Program-made: the position numbers and the translations under genes
Notes under the pieces: generated by a model
Seen by the model: the letters and a program-made list of their open reading frames with translations, nothing else
What the model was told of the DNA's origin: nothing
Database searches by the model: none
In this document: piece by piece, positions 1-7,291 of the stretch
Layout of the letters: every line of letters begins with the position of its first letter
Numbering within the stretch: the first letter of the stretch is position 1
NCBI GenBank assembly: GCA_034435675.1
Contig: DAOTWP010000339.1
Coordinates: 1 to 21,252, forward strand
DNA: 21,252 nt
Reading direction: 5' to 3'
DNA from: DAOTWP01 sp034435675
GTDB taxonomy: Bacteria; Chloroflexota; Anaerolineae; Aggregatilineales; Phototrophicaceae

Positions 1-893
1 CCGACCTGCGCATTGTGCCGCATCATTTCGACCTGTACCGCGCTGCCTCGCGCCGGGTGATGGCGCTGCTGCACGAACTCACGCCGCTGGTCGAGCAGTT
101 GTCGATTGATGAGGCGTTTCTGGATGTCACCGCGTTTTCCAGCGATGGCGCGGCAACCGCACGGACATTGCAGGCGCGCATCAACCACGAAATCGGACTG
201 CCCTGTTCACTGGGCGTGGCGAGTAACAAGCTGGTCGCCAAAATCGCCAACAATCTGGGCAAGGCACGCCTGAAAAGTGACCAACCGCCCAACGCGATTG
301 AAGTCGTGCCGCCGGGGGAAGAAGCGCGTTACCTCGCGCCGCTGGCAGTGATCGAACTGTGGGGCGTGGGTCCGCGCACGTCCGAACAGCTTGCCAGGCT
401 GGGCGTGCAGACCATCGGCGACCTGGCAGGGCGCGACCCGGAGGAGATGGCAGGGCACTTTGGCAAACACGGGCGCGAGATGGTGCTGCGCGCGCGCGGC
501 ATTGATGACCGCCCGGTCATTACCGAACACGAAACCAAATCCATCAGCCGCGAAACCACGTTCACCCGCGACCAGCGCGACCCGGCGGCGCTGCGGCAGG
601 TGCTGCAAACCCTGGCGGCAGATGTGGCACAGCAGTTGCAAAGCAGCCAACTGCGCGGGCGCACCGTGCAGCTCAAGCTGCGCTGGGGCGACTTCACCAC
701 GATTACGCGGCAAACAACCCTGCCGCAGCCCACAGACGACGCAGCACTGATTTTCACAACCGCGGCGGCACTGCTGGAGCGGGTCTGGTCGGCACAGCGG
801 GCGGCGCGGCTGATCGGTGTGGGCATCAGCGGGTTTGACGGCGGGCAGTCCGCAGCGCCGCAGGTGCGCCAGTTGGGTTTATGGGAGGGCTGA
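1..893 (+). CDS. dinB: DNA polymerase IV (Y-family), 5'-truncated by window edge
   Basis: Translesion DNA polymerase that copies past damaged template bases in the cytoplasm. The open frame enters the window at base 3 and ends with TGA at 891-893, so about the first 70-80 residues of a roughly 370-residue protein are missing. The palm-domain motif LSIDEAFLDVT, with the catalytic Asp-Glu pair, lies near 105-135. It is followed by GVASNKLVAKIANNLGK (Y-family core) and the thumb helix-hairpin-helix GVGPRTSEQLARLGV. The little-finger domain fills the rest. The C-terminus QLGLWEG resembles the QLxLF beta-clamp-binding peptide. Family members are often SOS-regulated, but the promoter lies outside the window. 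No downstream gene appears to be co-transcribed, since ald starts 97 bp later with its own -10 box. Confidence 0.95.
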   Translation, partial: DLRIVPHHFDLYRAASRRVMALLHELTPLVEQLSIDEAFLDVTAFSSDGAATARTLQARINHEIGLPCSLGVASNKLVAKIANNLGKARLKSDQPPNAIEVVPPGEEARYLAPLAVIELWGVGPRTSEQLARLGVQTIGDLAGRDPEEMAGHFGKHGREMVLRARGIDDRPVITEHETKSISRETTFTRDQRDPAALRQVLQTLAADVAQQLQSSQLRGRTVQLKLRWGDFTTITRQTTLPQPTDDAALIFTTAAALLERVWSAQRAARLIGVGISGFDGGQSAAPQVRQLGLWEG

Positions 894-941
894 CTTTCCA
901 ACACATCGTCCAATGGTTATGCCATTTTTTCCTACACGTTG

Positions 942-947
942 TACAAT
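942..947 (+). promoter_or_regulatory. -10 box TACAAT, candidate ald promoter
   Basis: TACAAT lies 43 bp upstream of the ald start codon in the dinB-ald gap. I see no convincing -35 hexamer at 16-18 bp spacing, so this is a weak call based on the -10 match and its placement. The same hexamer is used upstream of the gene at 3418. Confidence 0.35.
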
Positions 948-989
948 GAAAGCATCCGCTTTTTCCTGGTTTGATAAGGACCGCAGCAT

Positions 990-2123
990 ATGATTATTGG
1001 CATTCCTAAAGAGATTAAAACCGATGAACTGCGCGTTGCCCTGCCGCCGGACGGTGTGCGCGAATTGACCCGCCACCGCCATACCGTCTATGTCGAAACT
1101 GGCGCGGGACTGGGCAGCGCATTCACCGATGATGAGTATCGTAAAGCGGGCGCGATGATCGCCAGCACCGCCGAGGAAACCTGGCGGCGGGCGGAAATGA
1201 TGCTCAAAGTTAAAGAGCCACAGCCCGAAGAATATCCCTATCTGCGCCAAGACCTGATCCTGTTCACTTACCTGCATCTTGCCGCCAGCGAAAGCCTGAC
1301 CCGCGCGCTGCTTGACAGCGGCGTGATCGGGCTGGCATACGAAACCGTTGAGGATGCCAGCGGGCGACTGCCGCTGCTGGAGCCGATGAGCGAAGTCGCC
1401 GGGCGTATGGCAACGCAGGTCGTGGCGATGTACCTGACCCGCCCGATGGGCGAACGCGGCATTCTGATGGGTGGCATTCCCGGTGTGCGTCCCGCGCATA
1501 TCGTCATTCTGGGCGGCGGCACGGTGGGCACCAACGCGGCGCAGGTGGCGCTGGGCATGGGCGCACGGGTGACGATTATGGACGTGAATCTGGATCGCCT
1601 GCGTTATCTCGATCATGTGCTGCATGGGCGCATCACCACGCAGTACAGCAATATGGGTAATATCAGCAATGCGATTGAAACCGCCGACGCCGTGATCGGC
1701 GCGGTGCTGATTGCTGGCGCGCGTGCCCCCCGGCTGATCACCCGTGAAATGCTCTCGCTGATGCCGCGCGGCAGTGTGATTGTGGATGTGGCGGTGGATC
1801 AGGGCGGCTGTGTGGAAACAACGCACCCGACGACGCACAGCAACCCGATCTATGTGGTCAATAATGTGGTGCATTACGGCGTCGCCAACATGCCCGGCGG
1901 GGTGCCGCGCACCTCCAGTCTGGGGCTGTCCAACGCGACGCTGCGTTATGCACTGCGCGTTGCCGATCAAGGGCTGCACGACGCGCTGCGCAGCGATCCC
2001 GGTTTCCTGAAAGGCTTGAACCTGTATCACGGCAAAGTGACGCACCCGGCGGTTGCCGAAACCTTCGGGCTGGCGTATCACAAGCCGGAGTCAATGATCT
2101 GGGGCGAAGCCGTCGTGGGGTAG
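990..2123 (+). CDS. ald: Alanine dehydrogenase
   Basis: NAD-dependent enzyme interconverting L-alanine with pyruvate and ammonia in the cytoplasm. The protein is 377 residues, normal for the family (about 370). The N-terminal MIIGIPKEIKTDELRVALPP is the classic AlaDH start and carries the pyruvate-binding Arg15. Catalytic Lys75 (MLKVKEP) and His96 (FTYLHLA) are present, as is Asp270 (VDVAVDQGG), all at the positions known from characterised alanine dehydrogenases. The Rossmann motif GGGTVG is at 175-180 with the NAD ribose-binding Asp198 (IMDVN). The start is supported by AAGGA at 976-980, 9 nt before ATG. The gene stands alone. A long opposite-strand frame across it is a codon-bias shadow. 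Transhydrogenase alpha subunits are related, but the length and residues favour AlaDH. Confidence 0.96.
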   Translation: MIIGIPKEIKTDELRVALPPDGVRELTRHRHTVYVETGAGLGSAFTDDEYRKAGAMIASTAEETWRRAEMMLKVKEPQPEEYPYLRQDLILFTYLHLAASESLTRALLDSGVIGLAYETVEDASGRLPLLEPMSEVAGRMATQVVAMYLTRPMGERGILMGGIPGVRPAHIVILGGGTVGTNAAQVALGMGARVTIMDVNLDRLRYLDHVLHGRITTQYSNMGNISNAIETADAVIGAVLIAGARAPRLITREMLSLMPRGSVIVDVAVDQGGCVETTHPTTHSNPIYVVNNVVHYGVANMPGGVPRTSSLGLSNATLRYALRVADQGLHDALRSDPGFLKGLNLYHGKVTHPAVAETFGLAYHKPESMIWGEAVVG

Positions 2124-2158
2124 AGTCCCTGCGCGGCTGTCCAGGCTGACGCCTTAAT

Positions 2159-2193
2159 CCGCCCCTACACCATGCGATTCTTCGTAGGGGCGG
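2159..2193. repeat. GTAGGGGC-type hairpin after ald
   Basis: A perfect 10-bp inverted repeat (CCGCCCCTAC ... GTAGGGGCGG) with a 15-nt loop begins 35 bp after the ald stop. It could end ald transcription, but no T-tract follows. The arm shares GTAGGGGC with the hairpin inside the MITE-like element at 21145-21240, so it may be a dispersed repeat. Confidence 0.55.
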
Positions 2194-2232
2194 GGCGGGC
2201 GCCGGATGCTAGAAGCGTCCGTCTGAACAGGG

Positions 2233-2347
2233 GACAAGCCGCCTGAAGGCGATTGGCAGGGTGAGTGTGTGAACGCCAGTCCGCTTCAGCGGGCTTGTCG
2301 CCATTTCAGGCAGGGGTTTGCAATCCCTGCCGTGCGGCGGGCACGGC
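2233..2347. repeat. Cluster of three hairpins in the ald-TIR spacer
   Basis: This lies in the 356-bp gap between ald and the TIR gene. First is an imperfect 19-bp inverted repeat (2233-2251 with 2281-2299, GACAAGCC...GGCTTGTC ends). Second is GGCAGGG...CCCTGCC (2309-2315 with 2325-2331). Third is GCCGTGC...GCACGGC (2329-2335 with 2341-2347), which overlaps the second by three bases, so the two are alternatives. I see no convincing coding frame here. It could be a dispersed-repeat remnant or a structured RNA; the sequence does not decide. Confidence 0.5.
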
Positions 2348-2427
2348 GCTCCGCCCACAATGCTGCGACCCTGCACTCGCCCGGTCATCCGCATTTAAGC
2401 GTAAAACCGCAAAATCCTTTGTTCATC

Positions 2428-2433
2428 TATAAT
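2428..2433 (+). promoter_or_regulatory. -10 box TATAAT, promoter of the TIR gene
   Basis: A perfect TATAAT lies 46 bp before the chosen ATG at 2480. No clear -35 is present. Its position makes an in-frame ATG at 2432 impossible as a start, because that codon lies inside the -10 box. Confidence 0.5.
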
Positions 2434-2479
2434 GCTCAGTGGAGATAGCTGCATCAGATTGCGGAGAGGGCAAAAGGGC

Positions 2480-3292
2480 ATGGGGCATCTTTACCTGAGT
2501 TATTATCACCGTGACAAAGATCTCACCGACAGGCTTGTCACCGATCTGCGTGCCGCAGGCGTGGATGTCTGGCGCGATGTGGATAAGCTAGCACCAGGGC
2601 AGGAGTTTGGCGAAGCCACACAGCAGGCGCTTACCGATGCCGATGCGTTTGCCGTTGTGAGCGCGCGCATCAGCTACCTGACGCCAGTGATGGCTGGTGA
2701 TCTTGTTGCCGCGGTTCAACGCAAACTGCCGATCTTCCTGCTTAAGTTTGACGCCAAAGCGCATATCCGTATGTCCAGCCAGTATCCGCATACGGACATC
2801 GAGTTCAGCCCAGATTATGCAAGTGGACTGCGTGCGCTTATGGCGCAGCTTCCGCAGTCCGTAAAACAGGTGCAGCCGCTGGTCTCAGAACCCGCAAAAT
2901 CGCGCGGGTATGTGTTTATCAGCTACGCGCAGGAAGATACGCCCTTTGTTTTCAGCCTGCGCGATTTCCTCAAAACACAGGGCTATGGCTACTGGGATTA
3001 TCAGGACAGTGATCGCAACTACCAGACGCAGTTATTCCTCGAACTGGAAGAGGTGATCAAAGGCGCGGCGGCGACGATTGCCGTCCTTTCGCCGGATTGG
3101 AAACGCAGCGAATGGACGCCCAAAGAGCTGTTGTTTTCGCAGCAGGTCGGCACGCCCGTGTTTCTGGCGATGTGCCGGCAAATGGGTCCGACACTGGTCA
3201 CGGCTGGCATGACCTATATCGATTTCACGGAAGACCCTGCTGCGGGGTTTGCCCGGCTTGACCGCGAACTGCGCCGCAAGGGTCTGATTTGA
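2480..3292 (+). CDS. Tandem TIR-domain protein (two TIR domains)
   Basis: Predicted cytoplasmic protein of 270 residues made of two TIR domains joined by a short linker (about 128-142). Domain 1 (residues 3-125) opens with LYLSYYHRDK and has the box-2-like LAPGQEFGEA. Domain 2 (143-265) opens with YVFISYAQED and contains LSPDWKRSEWTPKELLF. In TIR NADases the catalytic Glu lies in the S-x-W-x3-E segment. Domain 2 keeps it (Glu216), whereas domain 1 has YLTPVMAGDL with no Trp and Asp in place of Glu, so it is probably inactive or structural. The start is ATG 2480 with GGAGAGGG at 2463-2470. Bacterial TIR proteins are known as NAD-cleaving defence or signalling effectors, but no sensor partner (CBASS, Thoeris, STING) is visible nearby. 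Role in defence is therefore inference. Confidence 0.85.
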   Translation: MGHLYLSYYHRDKDLTDRLVTDLRAAGVDVWRDVDKLAPGQEFGEATQQALTDADAFAVVSARISYLTPVMAGDLVAAVQRKLPIFLLKFDAKAHIRMSSQYPHTDIEFSPDYASGLRALMAQLPQSVKQVQPLVSEPAKSRGYVFISYAQEDTPFVFSLRDFLKTQGYGYWDYQDSDRNYQTQLFLELEEVIKGAAATIAVLSPDWKRSEWTPKELLFSQQVGTPVFLAMCRQMGPTLVTAGMTYIDFTEDPAAGFARLDRELRRKGLI

Positions 3293-3303
3293 CCACAGCG
3301 GGC

Positions 3304-3417
3304 GACCGGATAACCACCTGTGCCCTGCTGCCATGATGCGGGGCACGCCGTTGGCTTAAGCCGCCCACGCCTGCTACAATCGCGCCCATTGTAAGCCGCA
3401 TGGTGGGTTATCCGGTC
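3304..3417. repeat. Nested inverted repeats between the TIR gene and the next gene
   Basis: The outer arms GACCGGATAACCACC (3304-3318) and GGTGGGTTATCCGGTC (3402-3417) are complementary apart from one bulged base. Inside them are GTGCCC...GGGCAC (3320-3325 with 3341-3346) and GGCTTA...TAAGCC (3353-3358 with 3392-3397). The element begins 12 bp after the TIR stop and ends at the next start codon, and it contains that gene's promoter. It could be a small non-autonomous repeat or an RNA/DNA regulatory structure. Confidence 0.6.
3351..3380 (+). promoter_or_regulatory. Promoter TTGGCT-N18-TACAAT
   Basis: A -35-like TTGGCT (3351-3356) and -10-like TACAAT (3375-3380) are separated by 18 bp. Transcription would start near 3387, shortly before the gene at 3418. 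The hexamers match sigma-70-type consensus at 4/6 and 5/6. Confidence 0.5.
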
Positions 3418-3945
3418 ATGTCCACGCGCGATATTCCTCCCGACGCTTTTTTGCTCCACCCCGGCAATCGCCAGCGTTACAGCCCTGAATGGCGGCAGCG
3501 CAGTCCCCACAGCGGGCTGCTGCGAGTGCTGGTCTTTTGTCTGGGCATCATGCTGTTTGTGACCGTGTTTATCTTTGTGCTCACCGACCGCTACTACACG
3601 CCCGACGGACAGGACAACACGGCGGTGATTGTGCCCACCCTGCTGATCGCGGCGACGGGCATCACGGTGGTGGCGTCTGCCGGGCTGGCGCTGGCGGGGC
3701 AGCGCGCGGCAGTGCTGAAGGGCGAGCGCCTGGTGCGCGGCAAAATTGCTGACTTCCGCAGTTCCAGCGTCGGCGGGGAATACACCATCAAACTGGTCTA
3801 TACGTTTGTCTCGCCGCGCAGCGCGCGCGAAATCCGCCGGGTGCTGGTGGACACGCGCAACGACCTGCGCGGGACGCCGCCGCCCGCGCCGGGGACGGCG
3901 ATCATCATCGCCTACCGCAGCGATGAGGACTTTAAGGTGCTGTGA
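3418..3945 (+). CDS. Small membrane protein with two TM helices, DUF3592-like
   Basis: A 175-residue protein of unknown function. From M1 (ATG 3418) it has a polar N-terminus of about 35 residues, then TM helix 1 (about 36-56, LLRVLVFCLGIMLFVTVFIF), a short loop with YYTPDGQD, TM helix 2 (about 72-93), and a soluble beta-rich C-terminal domain ending EDFKVL. The C-terminal pattern (RGKIADFRSS, YTIKLVYTFVSP, GTAIIIAYRSDE) resembles DUF3592-type membrane proteins; this is recognition by eye, not a search result. An upstream in-frame ATG at 3400 is possible, but the GGTGGG at 3402-3407 fits better as the ribosome site for 3418. The gene converges on the enoyl-CoA hydratase and is probably monocistronic. 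Confidence 0.7.
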   Translation: MSTRDIPPDAFLLHPGNRQRYSPEWRQRSPHSGLLRVLVFCLGIMLFVTVFIFVLTDRYYTPDGQDNTAVIVPTLLIAATGITVVASAGLALAGQRAAVLKGERLVRGKIADFRSSSVGGEYTIKLVYTFVSPRSAREIRRVLVDTRNDLRGTPPPAPGTAIIIAYRSDEDFKVL

Positions 3946-3975
3946 CGCTGCCGCACAGCAGGTTCAATCCGCAAG

Positions 3976-4008
3976 CCCGGACAAGGGGATTAATCCCCTT
4001 GTTCAGGG
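3976..4008. terminator. Bidirectional palindromic terminator, CCGGACAAGGGGAT family
   Basis: A perfect 22-nt palindrome (3981-4002, centre TTAA, arms ACAAGGGGAT/ATCCCCTTGT) is extended by partial pairing of CCCGG with TTCAGGG. It lies between two convergent genes (stops at 3945 and 4031), so it can end both transcripts. The arm CCCGGACAAGGGGAT recurs in the inverted repeat at 6841-7071, and CCTGAACAAGGGG-like sequence recurs at 10560-10725. Confidence 0.6.
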
Positions 4009-4030
4009 AGATCGGTTTATAGCGCGGTCC

Positions 4031-4807
4031 TTACCGGTGTTTCCAGTCCGCTTTGCGCTTTTCGACGAACGCCTTCATGCCCTCCGCCTTGTCCTCCGTG
4101 CCAAACAGCAGGTAGAACAGGCGCTTTTCGTAGGTCAGTCCTTCTTGCAGCGTCATCTCGTAAACCTTGTTGACCGCTTCTTTGGTCAGCCGGGCGGCAA
4201 CACGCGGCATGGCGGCAACCTTCTCCGCCAGCTTGAGCGCTTCGCCCAGATACGTCTCTACCGGGAAAACGTGGTTGACCAACCCGTATTTGAGCGCTTC
4301 TTCGGCGGTCAGGTGGCGGTTGGCGATCATCACTTCCATCGCCAGCGCTTTGCCCACCGCGCGTGTCAGGCGCTGTGTGCCGCCCGCCCCCGGCAGAATG
4401 CCCAGCGTGATTTCCGGCTGCCCAAAGCGCGCCGTTTCTGACGCGACCATCATATCGCACGCCATCGCGATCTCGCAGCCGCCGCCCAGCGCAAAGCCGC
4501 TCACCGCCGCGATAATCACCTTGCCGACCTTCTGCATCCGCGTCCAGTCGGTGAAGTCGTTGCCAAGCAGATCCACAAAACTGGGCGTGCTTTCCATCTG
4601 CTTGATGTCTGCCCCCGCGCAGAATGCCTTGTCGCTGCCGGTCAGCACAATGCAGCCAATCTGCGCGTCCTGGTCAAACGCCTCCATCGCGCTGAAGGTT
4701 TCCTGAACGAGCTGGTTGTTCAGCGCGTTGAGTGCCTGGGGGCGGTTGAAGCGGATCAGCCCGACGCCGGGCGCGGGGGTTTCGGTGAGGATCGTTTCGT
4801 AAGTCAT
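4031..4807 (-). CDS. Enoyl-CoA hydratase / crotonase-family protein
   Basis: Adds water across the double bond of trans-2-enoyl-CoA (beta-oxidation type step) in the cytoplasm. The 258 residues are the normal length of the single-domain family. The oxyanion-hole segment AFCAGADIKQM is at 61-71 and the second oxyanion glycine lies in GFALGGGCEIAMACD (104-118). The two catalytic glutamates are Glu112 and Glu132 (FGQPEITLGILPGAGG), 20 residues apart as in the rat enzyme. The start is ATG at 4807 with GGGAG 8 nt upstream; the open frame runs further upstream but without similarity. The best match by eye is short-chain enoyl-CoA hydratase (EchA/PaaF/Crt type); exact chain-length specificity cannot be read. 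No other beta-oxidation genes are adjacent. Confidence 0.93.
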   Translation of the reverse strand: MTYETILTETPAPGVGLIRFNRPQALNALNNQLVQETFSAMEAFDQDAQIGCIVLTGSDKAFCAGADIKQMESTPSFVDLLGNDFTDWTRMQKVGKVIIAAVSGFALGGGCEIAMACDMMVASETARFGQPEITLGILPGAGGTQRLTRAVGKALAMEVMIANRHLTAEEALKYGLVNHVFPVETYLGEALKLAEKVAAMPRVAARLTKEAVNKVYEMTLQEGLTYEKRLFYLLFGTEDKAEGMKAFVEKRKADWKHR

Positions 4808-4919
4808 GTCAGCATCTCCCTGAAGCATGAAAAGAAGGTCAGCACAATCTAATGGCGATTCGGTTTGGTTCGGGAGGATAACACATTTGCGGCGCGGCAG
4901 GGTAGCGCAAAAATCGCTC

Positions 4920-4948
4920 TTGCCAAACACAGGCATTGTGTCTATACT
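4920..4948 (+). promoter_or_regulatory. tRNA-Gly promoter TTGCCA-N17-TATACT
   Basis: TTGCCA (4920-4925) and TATACT (4943-4948) are separated by 17 bp and placed so that transcription begins about 6 nt before the mature tRNA end. This is the best-formed promoter in the window. Confidence 0.7.
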
Positions 4949-4960
4949 TTGAAATACAAT

Positions 4961-5032
4961 GCGGGTGTAGTTCAGCGGTAGAACGTCTCCTTGCCAAGGA
5001 GAAGGCCGTGAGTTCGAATCTCATCGCCCGCT
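4961..5032 (+). tRNA. tRNA-Gly (anticodon GCC)
   Basis: The full cloverleaf can be read. The acceptor stem GCGGGTG pairs with CGCCCGC (5025-5031). The D-arm lies in TAGTTCAGCGGTAGAAC, the anticodon stem is TCTCC/GGAGA with loop TTGCCAA (anticodon GCC at 4993-4995), and the T-arm is GTGAG-TTCGAAT-CTCAT. The discriminator base is T5032. CCA is not encoded and must be added by CCA transferase. Confidence 0.97.
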
Positions 5033-5038
5033 CAGCAG

Positions 5039-5065
5039 ACCTCTGTAACCTACAGAGGTTTTTTT
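5039..5065 (+). terminator. Rho-independent terminator of the tRNA-Gly unit
   Basis: A perfect 9-bp stem (ACCTCTGTA / TACAGAGGT) with a 3-nt loop runs straight into a run of seven T. It begins 7 bp after the tRNA end. Confidence 0.92.
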
Positions 5066-5155
5066 GTGCCTGCTGCCCGGCACGGCAGTACAAAAACACC
5101 TGCGGGGCACACAGGCGGCATGCCCCATCAGGCGGTCAGGCAGTTGCGGTGCTGT

Positions 5156-6742
5156 TCAGCGCCCCGCGTGTGGACCCAGCGGACTCCCGCCGAGCTTGAG
5201 TACCGGCTGGTCATAGGGCGTTTGCCAACGATCCCAACTGGCATCACGGTAGAAATAGCGCGCGCCGGGCGGGAACTTGGCAATAATCTGGTTGCTCAGG
5301 TTCTCCGGGAAGAATTCCAGCGGATTGACGATCCAGACTTCTTTGTAGCGCACTTCCAGATGCAGGTGTTCCTGCCCCGGCACCTGAACCTCCCCAATTT
5401 GCGTATCCGGCGTCACTGTCGAGCCAATCTGTACACGCGGGTTTGCGGTGTGCCCGTAAATAATCGTGAAATCGCCGGACTTCACAAAAATCCCGTTGGG
5501 CTGGTAGACGTTGGTCACCACATGCGTCACCCTGCCCGACACACCGGCGTAAATCGGCACACCGCGCGTGATCGAATTGCCAAAGTCCACCCCACCATGC
5601 AAAAGCTGGCAGTATTTGTACCAGGTCTTGCCCCGCGCATAGAGGTTGAAAGCAAACACGTTGTTGCCAAAATACTGCCACCACTGCGTCTGGTCGAGGC
5701 TGACCGGCAGCCGCGAGAACAGGTTGTTGATCTGTGGCAGGCTGCGCAGATTCGGCGCACCGGCATTCGGCTGTTCCGGCGCGGTCTGGTCGGGGCGGTT
5801 ATCGAAAGTGGTCGGGTCAACCAGGAAAATCTGGCTGCCGTCCTGGCTGCGTTCTGCTGTCCAGCCGTCGTTGTGCAGCCGCCAGATGTACCCTTCTGCC
5901 TCGTGGCGCGCCGTTGTGGTGATCTTCGTGCCGGGGTCCAGCCAGCGGATCATCGCCCCGCTGAGCGACGGCGACTGGCGCACGCGCACCGAATTGCGGT
6001 TGACCAGCATATCGGTGGGCGGCGTGGGCGTGCCCACCGCAGGCGGCGGCGTGCTGCTGGGCGGCGCAATTGTGACTGTCACCGCAGGCACGGGGGTGCC
6101 GACAGCGGCAGGAATCTCCGTGATGACAGTAGGCGCGGGGGTGGCATCTGCCGGGGGCGCTGCTGCCGGTGGGGCAATGTTGGGGTTCACGGCGGGCTGC
6201 GGCGTTGTTTCGGCAGGGGTGGTTGCAGCGGGCGGCGCGGGCGGCAGCGGGCGGTAGAGAAACACCAGCGTTTCATCGGTCAGGCTGCGTTCGGCGCTCC
6301 AGCCTTCGGCGTGCTGCCACCAGACAAACCCGTCTGCCTCAGTCCGTGACCCGCCTTTCGCGGTGATTTCGTCGCCGGGGTTGAGCCAGCGCACCATTGC
6401 CCCGTTGATCGAAGGGGACTGGCGCACGCGCACCATCTGGTTGCCGATCTTGAACACGAAGTCCTCGCTGGCAACCGGCAGACTGCTGACCTCTGCCGCG
6501 GGCGCGGGAAGCTGCTCGGTCATGTAGACTTCGCTGCCGTCTGCCTTGCCTGCGGCGCTCCAGCCGTCGCGGTGCTGCCACCAGATATAGTTTTCGGCAA
6601 CCGTGCGCGTATTGGCGTCACAGTCAAGGATTTCGCCCCCCGGCGCACGGCGGACTTCTATGCCGGTGGTACTGGGTGTTGTGCGCACGCGCACGCCAAC
6701 GGGACCCACTTTGAACAGTTTGCGAGATTGAGGTGTGGTCAT
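5156..6742 (-). CDS. M23 (LytM-type) peptidase with three SH3b domains
   Basis: Predicted zinc endopeptidase of the peptidoglycan-hydrolase family, 528 residues. Domain order: SH3b 1 (about 8-75), SH3b 2 (95-163), a Pro/Thr/Ala-rich linker (164-245), SH3b 3 (247-308), then M23 (about 375-478). SH3b 2 and 3 are close copies (VRVRQSPS, GAM[VI]RWL[ND]PG, GW[ST]AERS). The M23 zinc and catalytic residues are intact: His382 and Asp386 in LHGGVDFG, His431 in IYGH, and His459-x-His461 in HLHLEV. The start is ATG 6742 with AAGGAAAG 5 nt upstream. No signal peptide or TM helix is visible at the N-terminus, which is odd for a wall-acting enzyme. It may be exported by a non-Sec route, released by lysis, or act on another substrate. 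It reads alone, away from the HEAT gene, with a 549-bp spacer. Confidence 0.9.
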   Translation of the reverse strand: MTTPQSRKLFKVGPVGVRVRTTPSTTGIEVRRAPGGEILDCDANTRTVAENYIWWQHRDGWSAAGKADGSEVYMTEQLPAPAAEVSSLPVASEDFVFKIGNQMVRVRQSPSINGAMVRWLNPGDEITAKGGSRTEADGFVWWQHAEGWSAERSLTDETLVFLYRPLPPAPPAATTPAETTPQPAVNPNIAPPAAAPPADATPAPTVITEIPAAVGTPVPAVTVTIAPPSSTPPPAVGTPTPPTDMLVNRNSVRVRQSPSLSGAMIRWLDPGTKITTTARHEAEGYIWRLHNDGWTAERSQDGSQIFLVDPTTFDNRPDQTAPEQPNAGAPNLRSLPQINNLFSRLPVSLDQTQWWQYFGNNVFAFNLYARGKTWYKYCQLLHGGVDFGNSITRGVPIYAGVSGRVTHVVTNVYQPNGIFVKSGDFTIIYGHTANPRVQIGSTVTPDTQIGEVQVPGQEHLHLEVRYKEVWIVNPLEFFPENLSNQIIAKFPPGARYFYRDASWDRWQTPYDQPVLKLGGSPLGPHAGR

Positions 6743-6840
6743 AAAGTCTTTCCTTTGGTTTTTCGGGGGATAACCAGAATGCGCACAGCTTCCACTACAC
6801 TATAGCATGCATCTGAAAGTTACTGCTAAGGATTTAGAGC

Positions 6841-7071
6841 CTATCCATAAACCGGTTTTCCCGAACAAGGGATTGTGCGCTTTAACGATTAAATCCGGCG
6901 AACAAGGGCGGACATGCGCTGCGCTTAGTCCTGCCCTACGAACCGTAGGTTGTGTAGGGTGCGGACGCCGCTGCGCTTAGGGGCGACTGCGCCCGCTGAG
7001 CGCAGCCGTCCGCCCAAACGCCGGATTATTTTGCCAAACTGCATCATCCCCTTGTCCGGGTTTACGGATAG
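6841..7071. repeat. Large imperfect inverted repeat, CCGGACAAGGGGAT family (231 bp)
   Basis: It occupies the middle of the 549-bp gap between the M23 and HEAT genes. The left arm (6841-6900) runs CTATCC-TAAACC...CGAACAAGGG-ATTGTGC-CTTTAA...ATCCGGCG. The right arm (7019-7071) read on the other strand gives CTATCCGTAAACC, CGGACAAGGGGATGATGC, and ATCCGGCG. Further inside, GGGCGGAC...GCTGCGCT recurs inverted, and CCCTAC...GTAGGG (6934-6939 with 6954-6959) forms a central hairpin. There is no convincing reading frame. It looks like a non-autonomous dispersed element. The rest of the spacer (7072-7291) shows nothing clear. Confidence 0.65.
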
Positions 7072-7291
7072 ACACTTATGGCAAACTTGGGCAAGGCGAT
7101 TAGCCTGCTTGATCAGCAAGACAGGTTCACCGATAGCTTCTAAAGGCAGCTCCCTGCGCGTGCTGCCAAAGAGGTATTTGCCGCTGTCAAGCCGTTGGCG
7201 GGCGCTGCGCACAGGGGTTACAGCGCAGCACTGCGCGGGGGCAGCGGGTGAGCGCCGCCCCTGCACAGATGTCCGCAGCTGCTCTGCTATG

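Noticed and set aside
879..2081. 400-codon open frame on the minus strand opposite ald
   Set aside because: It is the shadow of a GC-rich gene: His/Arg/Gln-rich, without domain motifs or a ribosome site, while the plus strand has all alanine dehydrogenase residues.
2209..2394. 61-codon frame in the ald-TIR spacer
   Set aside because: It lies across several hairpins, has no ribosome site and no coding character.
2432..2479. Earlier ATG for the TIR gene
   Set aside because: The codon overlaps the TATAAT box, and the strong ribosome site serves ATG 2480.
4808..4936. N-terminal extension of the enoyl-CoA hydratase
   Set aside because: The family begins at the MTYETI start, which has a good ribosome site; the extension runs into the tRNA promoter region.
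5104..5126. GGGGCA...TGCCCC stem as terminator of the M23 gene
   Set aside because: Only 6 bp, with no T-run on the minus-strand side and about 30 bp from the stop; too weak to call.
5066..6349. 427-codon open frame on the plus strand opposite the M23 gene
   Set aside because: It begins in the tRNA terminator region, is low-complexity (Arg/Gly-rich end) and has no motif; the minus strand carries a complete M23 site.
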